Shown piece after piece: positions 10,401 through 20,752 of a stretch of DNA of 64,000 nt. How positions within the stretch are numbered: the stretch's first letter is position 1; each line of letters starts with the position of its first letter. The notes under the pieces are model-generated. The model was not told where the DNA came from. It made no database searches and worked only from the letters and a program-made list of their open reading frames with translations. Source of the stretch: Ptychodera flava (lineage: Eukaryota; Hemichordata; Enteropneusta; Ptychoderidae); NCBI RefSeq assembly GCF_041260155.1, contig NC_091938.1, positions 13,173,428 to 13,237,427 on the forward strand, written 5' to 3'. Both the position numbers and the translations under genes were made by a program.

Positions 10401-13231
10401 GAGGAGCTTTCAAACGAAAATTTGAAAGTAGGATGCATTTTGTTGATGTTTGATATGAATTCATTGAGTTCGTGTTGTGTTCCGATGAAAATCAGAAAAA
10501 AACATCGTCCCTGAACCTCAGCCAGGTCGGTATTTGTTGTTTGCATTTCAGTATTATTCTCATTTCTGTCTCGTGAAATGTAATATCTGCTATTTCTGGC
10601 GAACAACCCCATCGAGATTATTTCCGTATAAGAGCATCCCCATATTTGCCGGTAGAATTCATCGTTGAATTCAAATGTGTTGTTTATTAAGATTATTTCT
10701 AGCAGAGCTATCATGTATTTCGTTGGTGGTTACTTGATTATGTAATTGTTTGATGATTTTTCCTGATTTAATGCTCTGCCGACTGATTCAATTGCCTCAT
10801 TCTGCGGTGTATTCGTGAACATGGAAATATACATCCAGTGTTACTAGTCAAGTGTAGCATTGGCCGGAACTTTGACTGTCTCAATTTTCCGTATAAGAGT
10901 CTGATCTTAACATGAAATAGACACCGACATCAGACGGGGCGAGGCCAACAATATTCTTTCCTAGTAATTTCTTCGCCAAAGGCGTCTCGATTGGTTGACA
11001 GAACACAAAAAGAGCGTAGACAGCAGCTGCACGATGTGTTTGTCCGCCATTGCAAGCAAGCGATTGTTCTCTAGCCCAGATATCGCTGAGGGCGCTTGAC
11101 CCGAACTAAATTCATACCTTGTGTATGACATGTAAACGTGAGATCGCTTAGATCGCTGATAAGGAATATTTACAGAATGACTAATCAGATTCCCTCAGGT
11201 TTAAAAAAATACACGTGTAAACCCACCTTTAGAGTCATGTAATCTGGTAAGATTGCCTGAAACAGTAGGAGTAATGAGGGAATGTGTCTGCATTTATCCC
11301 ACCCCAATTGGGGTGAGCAAATCCTATTAGCATAAGCTTGTGGGGTTTGTGGCAATAATTAGGGCTAGTGGTTTTCTGCTTCTCTTCACCCATGAGACTG
11401 TGCAATTATTCAGCAGCTGACAAAAATGTTGACCAAGAGACTAGTGGAAACTGAGACTAGGTTTGTGATAACATTTAGCTGCTAGCCTATGGGCAAGTAG
11501 ATCTGAAGATGATTTACTGACCCCTGAAAATTAAGTGGTGAATGGTGGCCATTATCTCCTCTCACAGAGGTCTTTAGTGTATCACAATTAACCCTTATCT
11601 TGCCATGTTCATTGTCCACCATCAGTTCACTTTAGGTAAAACTCTCAACATATGATGCATTATAACAAAAAGTGAACATTTGAAGGCCCTTGAAAACACA
11701 GATACTGTAAACATGATTTTTACGGACTAAAGCAGCTATAACATTCTACGCCAAGTGGGTGAAAACACATATAGTTTGGCTCAGTACTGCTTTTAAATGA
11801 CTTTGCAGATGAGCAACTGATACTGTCTATCAGAAAAGGGGTTAAGCAAGTACATTTAATACTACATATATCAGAGTAAAACTTGTAGTTATTTAAAAAG
11901 TTTGAGACTGGCCAAGTTTTTAGTCCCACGACACCGTCCGGGGTGACTTATAGGTTTGGTCATGTCCGTGCATCCGTCCGTCCGTCCGTCCGTTCACGCA
12001 GATATCTCAGAGATGCCTATAGTTAGCATTGGTGAACCTCAGTCACATCATCAGTGTTTCTTCTGTGTATGAACTTCCCAAAAAAGATCAGGGACATTTT
12101 TTCAGATTGGTCTAGGGTGTCGTTTCTTCACAACATGCTTAAAATGTAGTTCCCACCTAGATTGCAGCTCTGAAACCAGAGCAATTGGCCCTGGCCCAGC
12201 TACAATTTGGCCCTAAGTAACCATGGAGTTATTTTCCCATCCTGAGTTTTCAAGATTTGGGATCAATGAAGAAGCATGTTTGGAAAAGTTGTGTGGATTT
12301 AAAAAAAATGTTTTGTCTGATATAATCATGGTACATGTTGTTCTCCTGTCTTTTATAGAAGCACAAGCGTATGCTGAAGATAACAGTTTATTGTTTATGG
12401 AAACATCAGCGAAAACAGCAATGAATGTAAATGATATCTTTTTGGCGATAGGTGAGTTGATATTCTGATGTAATATGATGGTATGTCTATTGACATGTTC
12501 ATCAATCATTCAGTTCATATAGATGAAATACGTGCCAATGACAAGAGTGTTAAAAAAGATACATATTTGCTGCATTTATGTGTATATGGATATTATTATG
12601 TCAATAGAATCTCCAGATATCGATCTCTTCCATGAACTTTAGCCTGCTACACATTCTCATGCAGTGTTTTAAGGATATATATGATTTTGCTCCAGGTACA
12701 TTCATTTGTCAAACAAGAATTTCTGCTCTGTTAATCTTAAAATACAGTATGTTACCCATAAACCTTCTTGATTTGTAAAATTGGATATTTCAATTCTGGT
12801 AATGTCTTCTTGTAATGTAATGAGGCCATTTTTAGCCTGAAAGTTATCATCAGATGACGCTCAACAAAATGTGTCATCAAACTCTGATGTTTAAAATTCA
12901 CGGGTAAATAACAAAAGTGTCTTATTTATTCATAATGTGCTGTGAAGCACCCAAGTGATACTTTCTCAAACTCCTCTTCAAATTTCTGTTCACAGGAAAG
13001 ATTTACTTGACCTCGTTCAGTGTTCACACAGTACAGACAAATCATTTTCAATCCTGAGATACCACATGACTTTACAGTCTTGAACTAAACTGTTCTCTCT
13101 CCGCCTTTCACTCCACAGCCAAGAAGCTCCCCAAAAATGAGCCTGGAGCCAGGGAACCAGGAGCACACAGAATAACAGATAGTAGACAAGAGGGTAACCA
13201 ATCACATTCTGGAGGATGTTGCAAGTCCTGA
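4415..13231 (+). CDS. RAB5: Rab5 small GTPase (five coding exons, 214 aa)
   Basis: Rab5 is the early-endosome GTPase that controls homotypic endosome fusion by recruiting effectors such as EEA1. Coding exons are 4415-4574, 5519-5670, 7516-7642, 12359-12451 and 13119-13231, all GT-AG, summing to 645 nt. Visible motifs: P-loop GESAVGKS (residues 26-33), switch I with the Rab5-typical STIGAAF (50-56), WDTAGQE (73-79), NKSD (132-135), SAK (163-165), and a C-terminal CCKS for double geranylgeranylation. Length matches vertebrate RAB5A/C (about 215). The ATG at 4415 begins the family's usual short N-terminus. The 3' end of exon 3 is odd: the frame holds only with the second of two overlapping donors, which adds one Val relative to other Rab5 proteins. 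The duplicate history (A/B/C) is vertebrate-specific, so no letter is given. Confidence 0.96.
5671..7515 (+). other. Rab5 intron between coding exons 2 and 3
   Basis: Intronic sequence of 1.8 kb, AT-rich. I found no reading frame with family resemblance and no repeat with recognisable ends. Confidence 0.6.
8852..8865 (+). repeat. Poly-G run (14 G)
   Basis: A run of 14 G followed by further G-rich sequence, about 25 bp left of the Harbinger-like element. It could form a quadruplex or be a site of assembly length error. Confidence 0.9.
9127..9429 (+). CDS. Myb/SANT-like (trihelix) DNA-binding protein of the Harbinger-like element
   Basis: An open frame of 100 codons from the ATG at 9127. Residues about 16-100 fit the Myb_DNA-bind_4/trihelix fold found in Harbinger accessory proteins and in domesticated MSANTD/NAIF1-type genes: an [10 protein letters not shown] helix, a second helix with [11 protein letters not shown], and a third with [17 protein letters not shown], ending in the typical MPFYDEL. 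In intact elements this protein takes the transposase to DNA and the nucleus. Here the frame stops at FYDEL, where relatives usually continue into an acidic C-terminal part, so it is short or truncated. GC content and CG frequency exceed the surrounding Rab5 intron, as expected for a recent insertion. Expression is unknown. Confidence 0.7.
   Translation: MDGVQVRSSRDRGNNLSQEEIRLLISIWRDENVIRMMDGTSRDRQVYEVVAAKAREKGLERTAEQCHKKIKRLRAQFKSVSDNNRRGGRARKTMPFYDEL
9560..10870 (-). mobile_element. Penelope-like retroelement fragment
   Basis: On the minus strand a reading frame of 197 codons (10121-10714) matches the thumb-side part of Penelope-like reverse transcriptases: the phrases [29 protein letters not shown] and [15 protein letters not shown] are family hallmarks. 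Upstream on the same strand (to about 10.87 kb) there is further palm-domain-like sequence in other frames. Downstream lies a terminal region with a hammerhead-like core. The copy is broken in several places and has no complete endonuclease region that I can see. It is inserted within the Harbinger-like element, so it is younger than that insertion. Both boundaries are approximate. Confidence 0.65.
9644..9671 (-). ncRNA. Hammerhead-ribozyme-like core of the Penelope-like element
   Basis: Read on the minus strand: CTGATGA, then a perfect 6-bp hairpin GAAAAC-TCT-GTTTTC, then GAAAC. This is the invariant box / stem II / box layout of hammerhead ribozymes, which Penelope-like elements are known to carry in their terminal repeats. 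A possible cleavage triplet (GTA) follows about 20 nt downstream. Stem I pairing is not obvious, so catalytic activity is uncertain. Confidence 0.5.
11087..11096 (+). promoter_or_regulatory. TGAGGGCGCT motif, copy 1
   Basis: Exact copy of a 10-mer found at five places in this window and resembling the 3' half of the CTCF consensus. This copy lies within the right part of the Harbinger-like element. Confidence 0.35.
11930..12080 (-). repeat. Dispersed SINE-like repeat with (CCGT)n
   Basis: Contains a short CCGT tandem run (about 11970-11993) followed by GCAGATATCTCAGAGATGCC. A related phrase occurs at about 61467-61500 next to a tRNA-like SINE head. The shared block suggests one repeat family. 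Ends are not defined. Confidence 0.45.
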
Positions 13232-14086
13232 GCTGATACATTTTACACAAAAATACTAGCTACGATGTAACAATTGACAGTATCCTGGAATATTCCTTAT
13301 TTTCCATTTATTCCCATCGCAAGTAATGGAAAAAAAGAACACAAGTAGCTTGCGTAAGGTTCATGGGAAAATATTATAATTTACTGAGGTTGCTGATAGT
13401 CAATATAACTGAGAGACGAATTGAGAATAAAAAGAAATCCTGGCTATTGGCACTCCACTTGTATATAGTAGTTAGAATTCAAGGGTAGTATACGTAAACA
13501 CAGTGACCAGTAGAAATCCCATTGCCAAATAAATGCTTTTGTTTCAGTTACACAAATTTAATTTAATTCTTTCAAGATTTACTTTCCCCAAGTACACATA
13601 GTGCACCTTATCTCAAATCTTTGGTTGGGACTTTGTAACCGATGACTATCCAGTGCTTAAATATCTGCTAAAGTCCATTTACGTAAACTGCAACTTAAAT
13701 ATTTTACAGTAGCTTCGGGACAAGGGAGACATTTTACGACTATGATGAGCTGTGTGACAAAGTTCCTGAAGATAGAAAAAGGGAGTTGTTTCCGAGGAAA
13801 GAATTCTGTTAAGCGGTGACAGTATATAGTGTGGCACTCCTCAGCAGAATTTCTTTGACTTGTATATTTGAATATGTATTGGATGGTCTTAAATTCCTAT
13901 AGCCTAGGGAGTCTTCTAACTAGAAGTTAAGCTGTTGTGTATCCAAAAGAGTTCAATGTACAAAGCCCTCTAGCTCACTCACTTTTCACTATAAAAACTA
14001 ATATGAAAATGTAAACTTGGAAATTATGAGAATATGGACAGTATTGTACAGAATAATATAGTCTTTTTTTTTGTTTCTTATAAAGG

Positions 14087-14106
14087 CACCAAATATATAT
14101 TTGGTG
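14087..14106. repeat. Perfect 20-bp palindrome in the Rab5 3'UTR
   Basis: CACCAAATAT followed directly by its reverse complement ATATTTGGTG. As RNA it could fold as a hairpin with a small loop in the likely Rab5 3'UTR. Confidence 0.8.
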
Positions 14107-14335
14107 TTATATTCTAACGTTGTGTTCTCATTGAAAAGCCTTAGTGACAGACATGGTGAATTTTGAAGGGGTCTTTCTCCTTGTTTTCGTTCAGTTAGCC
14201 ATTACAAAAATTGCCAGATCAGTGGTCTGTGAACACAATAGAAAGAAACTAATTGTTTTTAAGAGAATGTATTTCTTTGATTAAAAATTAATCATGAAAT
14301 TTAACATTACTCAGTCATGCACGGTATTTTCATCA

Positions 14336-14341
14336 AATAAA
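14336..14341 (+). terminator. Candidate Rab5 polyadenylation signal (proximal)
   Basis: AATAAA about 1.1 kb after the Rab5 stop codon, followed within 20 nt by TG-rich sequence (CATTGTGTGG). Confidence 0.4.
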
Positions 14342-14587
14342 CATTGTGTGGCCTTTTGCCCCCGAAATTTCCTTCCCAGAGTAATTCCAGTTTACATTAA
14401 ACAGAGATCATCAGTTCTTTCAGAGAGTGTGTTAACCCCAACGTGTATACTTTCAGTTTAGTGTACTTTTATGTAGAAAATATGGGCTATACCAAAATAA
14501 ATGGGGGGTGAGGGGATCTTTCTGAGCATCGGACCTTTAGTAATGAACAAGAATGCAGTTAGTGAACTCTCAAGTGACATGTGAATT

Positions 14588-14593
14588 AATAAA
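14588..14593 (+). terminator. Candidate Rab5 polyadenylation signal (distal)
   Basis: AATAAA followed by a T-rich stretch (TTTGTTGTTTTATG) about 18 nt downstream, a good downstream element. Confidence 0.45.
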
Positions 14594-15421
14594 GAAAAAG
14601 AATCTATATTTGTTGTTTTATGACCCATGTTTTTGTAGACACATCAAACTTGTAAGCTATATGCAATATTCTTGTATGTCAAAATCACAAAGGTACTGCC
14701 CCAAACTACTGACATCCTGTCCTTTCTGATATCACGTGCTTCGCTTTTTTAAAGCTTATGCAAACTCATTTTTTTCAATACATGTAAATTTAAAACGAGG
14801 TTAGGTTTGTGGAAAATGCGTTAGAGGCGTGAAATTTGTAACTTGCATTGGGTGTGTCAGTTACTTAGTGCAGCAATGTGTGATGTACATGTATTTGCAA
14901 TGTTGAAAATACAGACAGAAAGTGGATGTAGATACAGGAGTGAATCTGGTGAGAAATTTTACCCCAGGACCAAGAAGTTGAAGCTGTTAAGTCATGAATC
15001 TTTGAGTTCTAGGTGAGCCAGACGCAGTGTAAGGCCAGATATGGAATTATAAAATATGAATCAATGGCTATCAAAGAATTTCCCCTCAAAAGTAGCAGTA
15101 TCCACCATGCGTTTTTTGTGCAAAGATTTTTAGCACATCAACAACGATCAAGCAAAACAAATCTGTTAAGAGACAAGTTTTAACAAAGCTGGAAAGCCAG
15201 GCTTCACAACACAAAGAAACAAACATGACTACCATGAGCAGGTGACCAATCTCCATGGCCAGAGATACAAGCTTATTTTAGTGCTATGAAGTGCAGTAGT
15301 TTGGGGACAGTTTTCTGACCCATTTTGTACCAGTCCCTCAGTTGGCCTTTCTTTGCAATGGTGTCTGTTGCATGTGATGATGTTTTTATAATAACTGCTC
15401 CTGACTGTATACAACAGACAA

Positions 15422-15427
15422 AATAAA
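15422..15427 (+). terminator. Third AATAAA after Rab5
   Basis: AATAAA followed by TGTGTGCGTGTTTCTT, a strong GT-rich downstream element. It would give a 3'UTR of about 2.2 kb. Confidence 0.4.
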
Positions 15428-15449
15428 GCCTCTGGTAAAGAATATGTGT

Positions 15450-17400
15450 GCGTGTTTCTTATGTGCCATTCTTGTAAAACCAGTATTTTGCTGTACCTGA
15501 AACTAGTAAGGGTAAACAGTAAGCAATCATGGTGCAGGCTTTACTCATCAGAGTGTATTACCAACAGCATGCATGTCATTTTGAGCAGCACATCTGGCCA
15601 ACTGTCAGAATTTTCTTGTATACAAATGGGAAACTCTAGCTGGTGCATGGTATGTAGTAATGTTCACTACAAAATTCCTCAGAATATCTGCCAGAAACGA
15701 AGTAGAACTATGTCAGGCCAATGATACTTCTGGTAGACATTTTGATTGGGCAAGGTTAGCTTCCCTCTTTTCAAGCAGTTAACCTGCTCATTCCACTATT
15801 AACAGGTCCACACTTAACATGATGGGCTTGGGCCAAACTATGATAATGGAAGGGTCCCTTTGAAAGGAAGCACTATGGTTAGACAAAATCTGAAAATTTC
15901 CAGAGTAGCATGACAAGCTAATCTAGTATGACATTAACTAGTTTCAAGTTGCAGAATTATCTTTTACATCAGCATCAATGTATCCACATATCTGCCTTAT
16001 GTCTGGTTTTAGTGGTCTCATTGACCAGGGGAGTAGCATGAAAAATGCTCATCAACATCAATATGCCATCTGAGAGTCCTAAAAGCTTTTCCCTTACTGA
16101 CAGAATTGCCATGTGATACATAGCATTTGATGTGATGACAAAACTTACTGGTATAGTAGATGCAAGAGTCTGTACTCTTTGAAGTAGTTAATTTAACAAG
16201 ATCATGCTTACTGTTGAATTGAAATCATTCTGTGATTTCTCATTCGTATCTCATATCTTGTATGTGGCATATGGCTCAGGTGTGAATTGATCTCGATGGT
16301 AAAAAACGCATTTCAAATTTAACACTAGCGAAGAAGTACAAATAAAATAACAGGTTCAGTGTGACGTTCCTTTGAAGAAGGGAAATCTAATTTGTTACTG
16401 CACTTCTGCTCGTGTTTTTAGTTCACAGCAAATACACCTAAGCTCCACACTGGCACTTGATTTGTAGAGCGCCCTCTGGAGTTACCACTGGGAAATTTGG
16501 TGAAGCAGCTGTAAACATACCCATGCATAGATTGCCGTGTACCACTTTGAGTAAAATATGATTCATGAATGCAGACATTCAAATTGTATTCAACAAGAAC
16601 AGATGTGTAGTTTCTGTAACGGTTTTGTTTGAGTCTTCTTGAATACTGTGTGCCGGGGCATACAGTATTGATATCATCCTTCATCATGCTTTGTCTCTGG
16701 AAAATGAATCATGCATTTTATACCTAAGAAACTTCTCAACACGTTGGAAAATTTTAGAATTTTAGTGACAAAATCAGTCCGTCATAAACTTTTTAGGACT
16801 AAATAGATATCCCATATGTTTTGGTTTTTTTTATCTTGCATTGATCTTGATAATTCTGGAACTGTTAGGTCTTTGAACACATACCATACAAATGTGATTT
16901 GCCAACCATAAATGTTACAAATTAAGTAGCTGTGCAATGTCACTTTAAGGTTTGCCGAATGTATTTGTATAGATGGGAAACTATAACTAGTATTTCCCAT
17001 GACACATGCACATTGAGGAAACCACAAGCTATGTCGCTGTAGCTACAGGAAAATGGGAGCATAATGATTGAGCTGTATAAAGTCTGTGGTACCCTAATTA
17101 GAAGTGTCCCACTTATACCTCTACCTCTACAAATATTTTGTCATGAGTATCTGATATACAAATTATATGGAAATAATTCTTTTTTGAGCATACAGGTTTA
17201 AGCACAAACTGTGTCAAGTTTGACAGACGTATAGCAATTGCATATCACCTTGGAGACCGCAGTACAATTTCAGCCAGAACTCCATGAGGTACAACAGTGT
17301 AGTTCTGAATTGTTTTGCTGGAACTCAATGACCACAGCAAGCTTTCCAGCTAGAACATCGTATATGCCTCAGCAGCTTCTCTGTTAATACATTGAAAATT
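15450..17400. other. Intergenic sequence between Rab5 and PP2D1
   Basis: No conserved reading frame seen. The only item of note is an AGAGGGCGCT motif (minus strand, 16468-16477), a one-base variant of the repeated 10-mer. Confidence 0.5.
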
Positions 17401-17890
17401 TCAGTCTTGTACGTGCAGGCCATAGCCTAGTCTGGCAGAGACCCTGCGATTCCGCGGTCTTCCCTGTTCATGCTGTTGGAACACGCGCGCGCCCTTCAGA
17501 GACGCGACGCGAATCCCAGGGTCTGGACGTTCTTGCAAGCGACCGGTCGGATTTCTGCCTGATCCGGGTACTTTATAGAACTCCACACACCCGTTAATAA
17601 AAAAAAAATGGCAAGTACCATAGCCATATAAAATTAAAAATGAAAAATAAAAACATAACGCATATATAAGTTTACCAGCTACTAGAATATATTCTCTCCG
17701 CCCAGTTAGATAGGTGTTTCTTTTGACGTCACTACCCTTATGAATATTCATATACTTGCAAAAACAGACAGTCGCTGTGTCTGGCAGCGCGTGCTCACAG
17801 CTGCACAGCTGCCTTCGAATGCAGGCCCACCGTGGGCGCGCACAAAACAAGGCACAGCGACTGTGGAGAGTCTAGCCATAGCCCTCTGGG
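17401..17890. other. GC-rich island, possible degenerate TIR element
   Basis: A CG-dense block of about 490 bp in AT-rich surroundings, with an AT-rich middle (about 17600-17700). It holds a 12-bp inverted pair, ACAGTCGCTGTG at 17768-17779 and its complement at 17853-17864. The outer edges carry loosely similar inverted phrases built around CTAGTCT and CTAGACT. An unsupported 149-codon frame runs on the minus strand. A non-autonomous DNA element fits best; a promoter-type CpG island is the alternative. Confidence 0.35.
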
Positions 17891-17913
17891 ACCTCTGACC
17901 TACTCAGTTGCAG

Positions 17914-17923
17914 AGCGCCCTCA
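17914..17923 (-). promoter_or_regulatory. TGAGGGCGCT motif, copy 2
   Basis: Exact 10-mer on the minus strand, just outside the GC-rich island in the Rab5-PP2D1 intergenic space. Confidence 0.35.
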
Positions 17924-18005
17924 CATGACTGAACATTTCAGTCTACCCTGTTATTGCATATTAAAGTCACAGATCAAAGAAACAGTTTAAAAATATTTCA
18001 ACAAA

Positions 18006-18011
18006 TTTATT
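18006..18011 (-). terminator. Candidate PP2D1 polyadenylation signal
   Basis: TTTATT on the plus strand, that is AATAAA on the minus strand, 2.7 kb after the PP2D1 stop. It would give a long 3'UTR. The stretch between (18.0-20.75 kb) has no supported gene. Confidence 0.3.
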
Positions 18012-20752
18012 TGCCACTCAAATTTCATATCATTTCTATATTCTTGATTTCATAGAAATTTTGAAGCTTATGAACAAATTTTCTCATGATTTTTGCAATT
18101 CTTAAAAAAGAAAACTGGACAGATTTGTGTAAACTTCATCAAATCAACTTGTACACTTCAATAACATAAACACTGCTATTACACACACAACAAATACATT
18201 AGAAACTTATCTACAACAAATTCAGCAGCTTAAAATTTACATGTACATGTGAGATATATGAGCTCGCTACTGTCCTGTCTGTTGAATGAGAAACAAAGAA
18301 TTTTAGCTGTTGCACTGTGAGTTAAGGAAATAGGCATCCAACCACTGAGTAAAAATAAATCAAATTAAATTTACAAAACTCACACATTAGCATCAGAGAA
18401 ACATTAACTCTGTTTAAAAATTACTTTACTCATGAAAACCAACTGATTTGTAATGTAACTTCAGCAGTATGCACTGGCTAACCAGAAAAATAATGAGCTA
18501 TTTATCTTCTTAAGGACGGCAATCTGTGTTCCTAGGGGGTCTTTCACAGCAATGTAAATAGAAACATACCCCCTATGATGACGTATATTGAATGTTATAA
18601 AGTCAACATGTAAATCTGTTAGCCTAGTCTTTATAAGTCTTGCCAAAGTACGTTCAACACTGACTCAAAATTCAATTTTCAATCCAGATTTTAAACACAT
18701 TAAAACTACTTGTTCTGGTGCACATGCCTTGAGCAAAATCTACATGTTTATATTGATGATTGCTGAAATCCGAAAATCTACTTTCAAATTGGTTTCCAGG
18801 TATACACAGCAGTAACAGTGGCAAGGTTTTACACTGAATTGACATTCAAACTTTTAAAACCAGAAAATCCTCTACGCTACATGCAATGTTAATTTAAAAC
18901 TTTTGAAACTAATTTAAAACTTTTGAAACAAGTTTGACACAATTATGACATCTGTTTTGGTTGGGAGACAGAATTTTCTAATTGGTTCATGAAAAGTTGA
19001 CAATTGAATTCAATATTGGTCATTTCTAACAAACACACATTATTGGCACAATTATTGTAAATGAGATTGCAGCGATGTCATGGTAAAAGTGTACTCAAGT
19101 GTACAGATCTCTCTCTTCTAAGCATTAAAATGGCATATTCTGATATGTATCAACCATTTGTAACTTACATACACCATGTAATTTCCCTTCATTCTACGTA
19201 CACAAAATATCTTCATAGCTGGCATAGTAACTACTCTACATCCAACAAGCTACCAGCATCCATATCTCTTCCCTGCATGATCTGATATCATCAAAATGCT
19301 ACAGGAACTCCACTATAAATCTTACAATATCATACATCGGTTCATCGACCCTGTATAGTTTAGCAGTTTATACAACTTGAAAGAAGTTGGTCACAATTTA
19401 AGTATCAAAAATTAAGTTTTTTGAACAGTTTTTGAAAATTGCAAATCTAGAACAGGAAGCAAAATTTTCAAAAAAATGACTATGACGATGTGATTTTAAA
19501 AGTAGTATCTATCAGTTGGACAAGAATTGTCAGATTTGGAATTGCATCTAAAATTCCATAATTAATGACTGACTCAAACACTTTTGGAAAGTCACAGGCC
19601 ATATGACGTCAACGTTCACACCTAGACCATAATATGCACATATATTATTACTCTTTCTGATGTGACATGCCACTTTAGGAGTGTTGACAACAAGTTCTGG
19701 CTTCCATTAAAGTTCTGTGCAAAAGTAAGATATACAAACAATTCATGTGTGTTAAATATAATCTTTCTTAATTTAATTTGATATGACATTTATCTGGCAT
19801 GTGGCCATTTGCGCTTACCCAAATGTGCTAACAGTATGTCAGTACCAATACATACGTGCAAAGAGACCATAACCTATTTTGTGGAATTATCTGTTCATTT
19901 CTATAACGGAAAAAATGCCCAATTTTTACCTTCCATTTTCTGCTACGGCAAAGTCTTCCACGCTGTATGTGGGTTCAACCTTGTTTATTGAAACGCATTG
20001 CATTGTACCGATGTTAAGTACCATAAAAGGTGCAATCTCTAATACTTCTGATGCCAGGACTGAACAAGAGTATTGATTTACTTATGAATTAAATGTCACA
20101 TGCAAAATCTAGACAAGATGGCAAGACTGGTTGACTTCCACAACAATCTGCATTAAGTCCATGTTTTGTCACATTGTACACCAGGACAAAATCTGATACA
20201 CCATGCATGCTCAGGATTGTACCTGAAGTCATATCCATGTCTGTCACAAGATGTCGAGGAATCAACCAATGACATCTTTTGTTTTAATTTCCTCCAAGGC
20301 CAAGAAAGATCATGCATTGACATCTCTCTCATTCAAAGTCCCCTAAAGCCATTAATTTCAAGAATCTTAACAATGTATCATTAAAATTGAAATACATAAT
20401 TTTATATCACTGTGACTGGCTATTAAAAAAAAGGCTCTTCACAAACTTTCCAAATTCCTTTTGGAATATTTTTTAGTATCGGTTCAAAGTCTAAACACAA
20501 ATTTACAATCTAAAAAAGTTTAGAATCATATGTCATTGTAAAATAGAACAAAATGTTAAACTCAGCATCAAAATACCTTGTCATATATCATGGAACTTGT
20601 TCATGTGCCTTAACTTGAAGCGTTTCTAACCTATAAATAATTATATGTATCACCCTGGTCTTTTGCTCCAAACTGATTTGGATGTATAGTATTTCACATC
20701 TCTTTTCCAGAGTTGTCAAAGTATGCTTTTCCGGAAGAATTCCTGCAAGTGG

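Larger units (their letters stand above)
8892..11228 (+). mobile_element. Harbinger/PIF-like DNA transposon, with a nested insertion
   Basis: Both ends carry the inverted motif GGGTTTACACGTGT (left 8894-8907, right 11211-11224) and both are flanked by TTA (8889-8891 and 11229-11231), the 3-bp target duplication used by PIF/Harbinger elements. Inside the left end is a Myb/SANT-like reading frame, the second protein that Harbinger elements carry. No DDE transposase was seen. A Penelope-like fragment occupies roughly 9.56-10.87 kb in the opposite orientation, so the element is non-autonomous as it stands. An inverted partial copy of the tip (8959-8968) and a direct copy (about 9055-9067) sit just inside the left end. 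It lies in the intron between Rab5 coding exons 3 and 4. Confidence 0.75.
13232..15430 (+). other. Rab5 3'UTR and downstream sequence
   Basis: Sequence after the Rab5 stop with no supported reading frame. It contains canonical AATAAA signals at 14336, 14588 and 15422 and a 20-bp perfect palindrome at 14087-14106. Which signal is used cannot be told from sequence. Confidence 0.5.

Noticed and set aside
17401-17850. 149-codon minus-strand frame
   Set aside because: Mixed composition, no recognisable domain, sits in a GC-rich island with inverted repeats; more likely a chance frame.
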